From contig CAMWXQ010000060.1 of assembly GCA_947178235.1 (NCBI GenBank), forward strand, positions 1-6,759: DNA of 6,759 nucleotides. Reading direction: 5' to 3'. Positions 6,708 through 6,759 of this stretch are shown here, piece after piece; the first letter of the stretch is position 1; each line of letters begins with the position of its first letter. The position numbers and the translations under genes are program-made. The DNA is from an uncultured Muribaculaceae bacterium. Lineage in GTDB: Bacteria > Bacteroidota > Bacteroidia > Bacteroidales > Muribaculaceae. The notes beneath the pieces are model-generated. The model saw only the letters and a program-made list of their open reading frames with translations. It was not told the origin of the DNA and did no database searches.

Positions 6708-6759
6708 ACCTTCTCGGCCTGGCCGCCCTGGCGCTTGATGTAGAGACCGGGGGCGAGGG
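6695..6759 (-). CDS. C-terminal fragment of a protein with a T9SS sorting-domain-like tail (partial)
   Basis: Only the last 20 full codons and the TGA are inside the window. They read LAPGLYIKRQG, then GQAEKVIEN. The pattern Pro-Gly-Leu-Tyr-Ile followed by a Lys-Val near the end resembles the terminal strands of Bacteroidota type A C-terminal sorting domains, which direct export through the type IX secretion system and surface attachment. Nearly every codon before the AT-rich array ends in G or C, as in the neighbouring genes, whereas the other two minus-strand frames give Arg/Pro-rich text, which supports this frame. The final residues come from the heptad array. What the rest of the protein does cannot be seen from here; the sorting-signal reading rests on a very short stretch. 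Confidence 0.55.
   Translation of the reverse strand, partial: LAPGLYIKRQGGQAEKVIEN

Overview
The window looks like ordinary chromosomal core from a GC-rich member of the Bacteroidota, probably order Bacteroidales. Evidence for this: a promoter matching the Bacteroides -33/-7 consensus (TTTG, 20-nt spacer, TAnnTTTG), no Shine-Dalgarno-like sequence in front of the genes, coding frames rich in G/C at third positions with AT-rich gaps, and a right-edge gene tail that resembles a type IX secretion sorting signal. A Rikenellaceae/Alistipes-like source would fit, but that is a guess.

Every gene I can support lies on the minus strand, so the window reads right to left. At the right edge (6695-6759) are the last residues of a protein with a Gly-x-Tyr-x-Lys sorting-domain-like tail. 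A 181-base gap follows, holding an AT-rich heptad array, a terminator hairpin and a good promoter. From that promoter a compact cluster runs to the left edge: murB (5479-6513), murA (4128-5438), a long RelA/SpoT-type enzyme (1896-4094), a small uncharacterised lipoprotein (1070-1915) and a YihY/BrkB-family membrane protein (1-1070, cut by the window edge). Gaps are 40 and 33 bases, then a 20-base overlap, then a TGATG stop/start overlap, so co-transcription is likely.

MurA and MurB carry out the two committed steps from UDP-GlcNAc to UDP-MurNAc. The RelA-type enzyme would make the alarmone (p)ppGpp, and the last two products are envelope proteins. The cluster therefore joins peptidoglycan precursor supply, starvation signalling and two poorly understood envelope proteins.

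I found no mobile element, CRISPR array, RNA gene or obvious new defence system. The points most worth a second look are: two 32-bp arrays of AATT spaced about 7 bp apart, each overlapping the 3' end of a gene and supplying its stop codon; a MurA with Asp in place of the fosfomycin-target Cys; an RSH enzyme with a ruined hydrolase centre but the RxKD synthetase signature of bifunctional enzymes; and a murB promoter placed so close to the ATG that the message may be leaderless.
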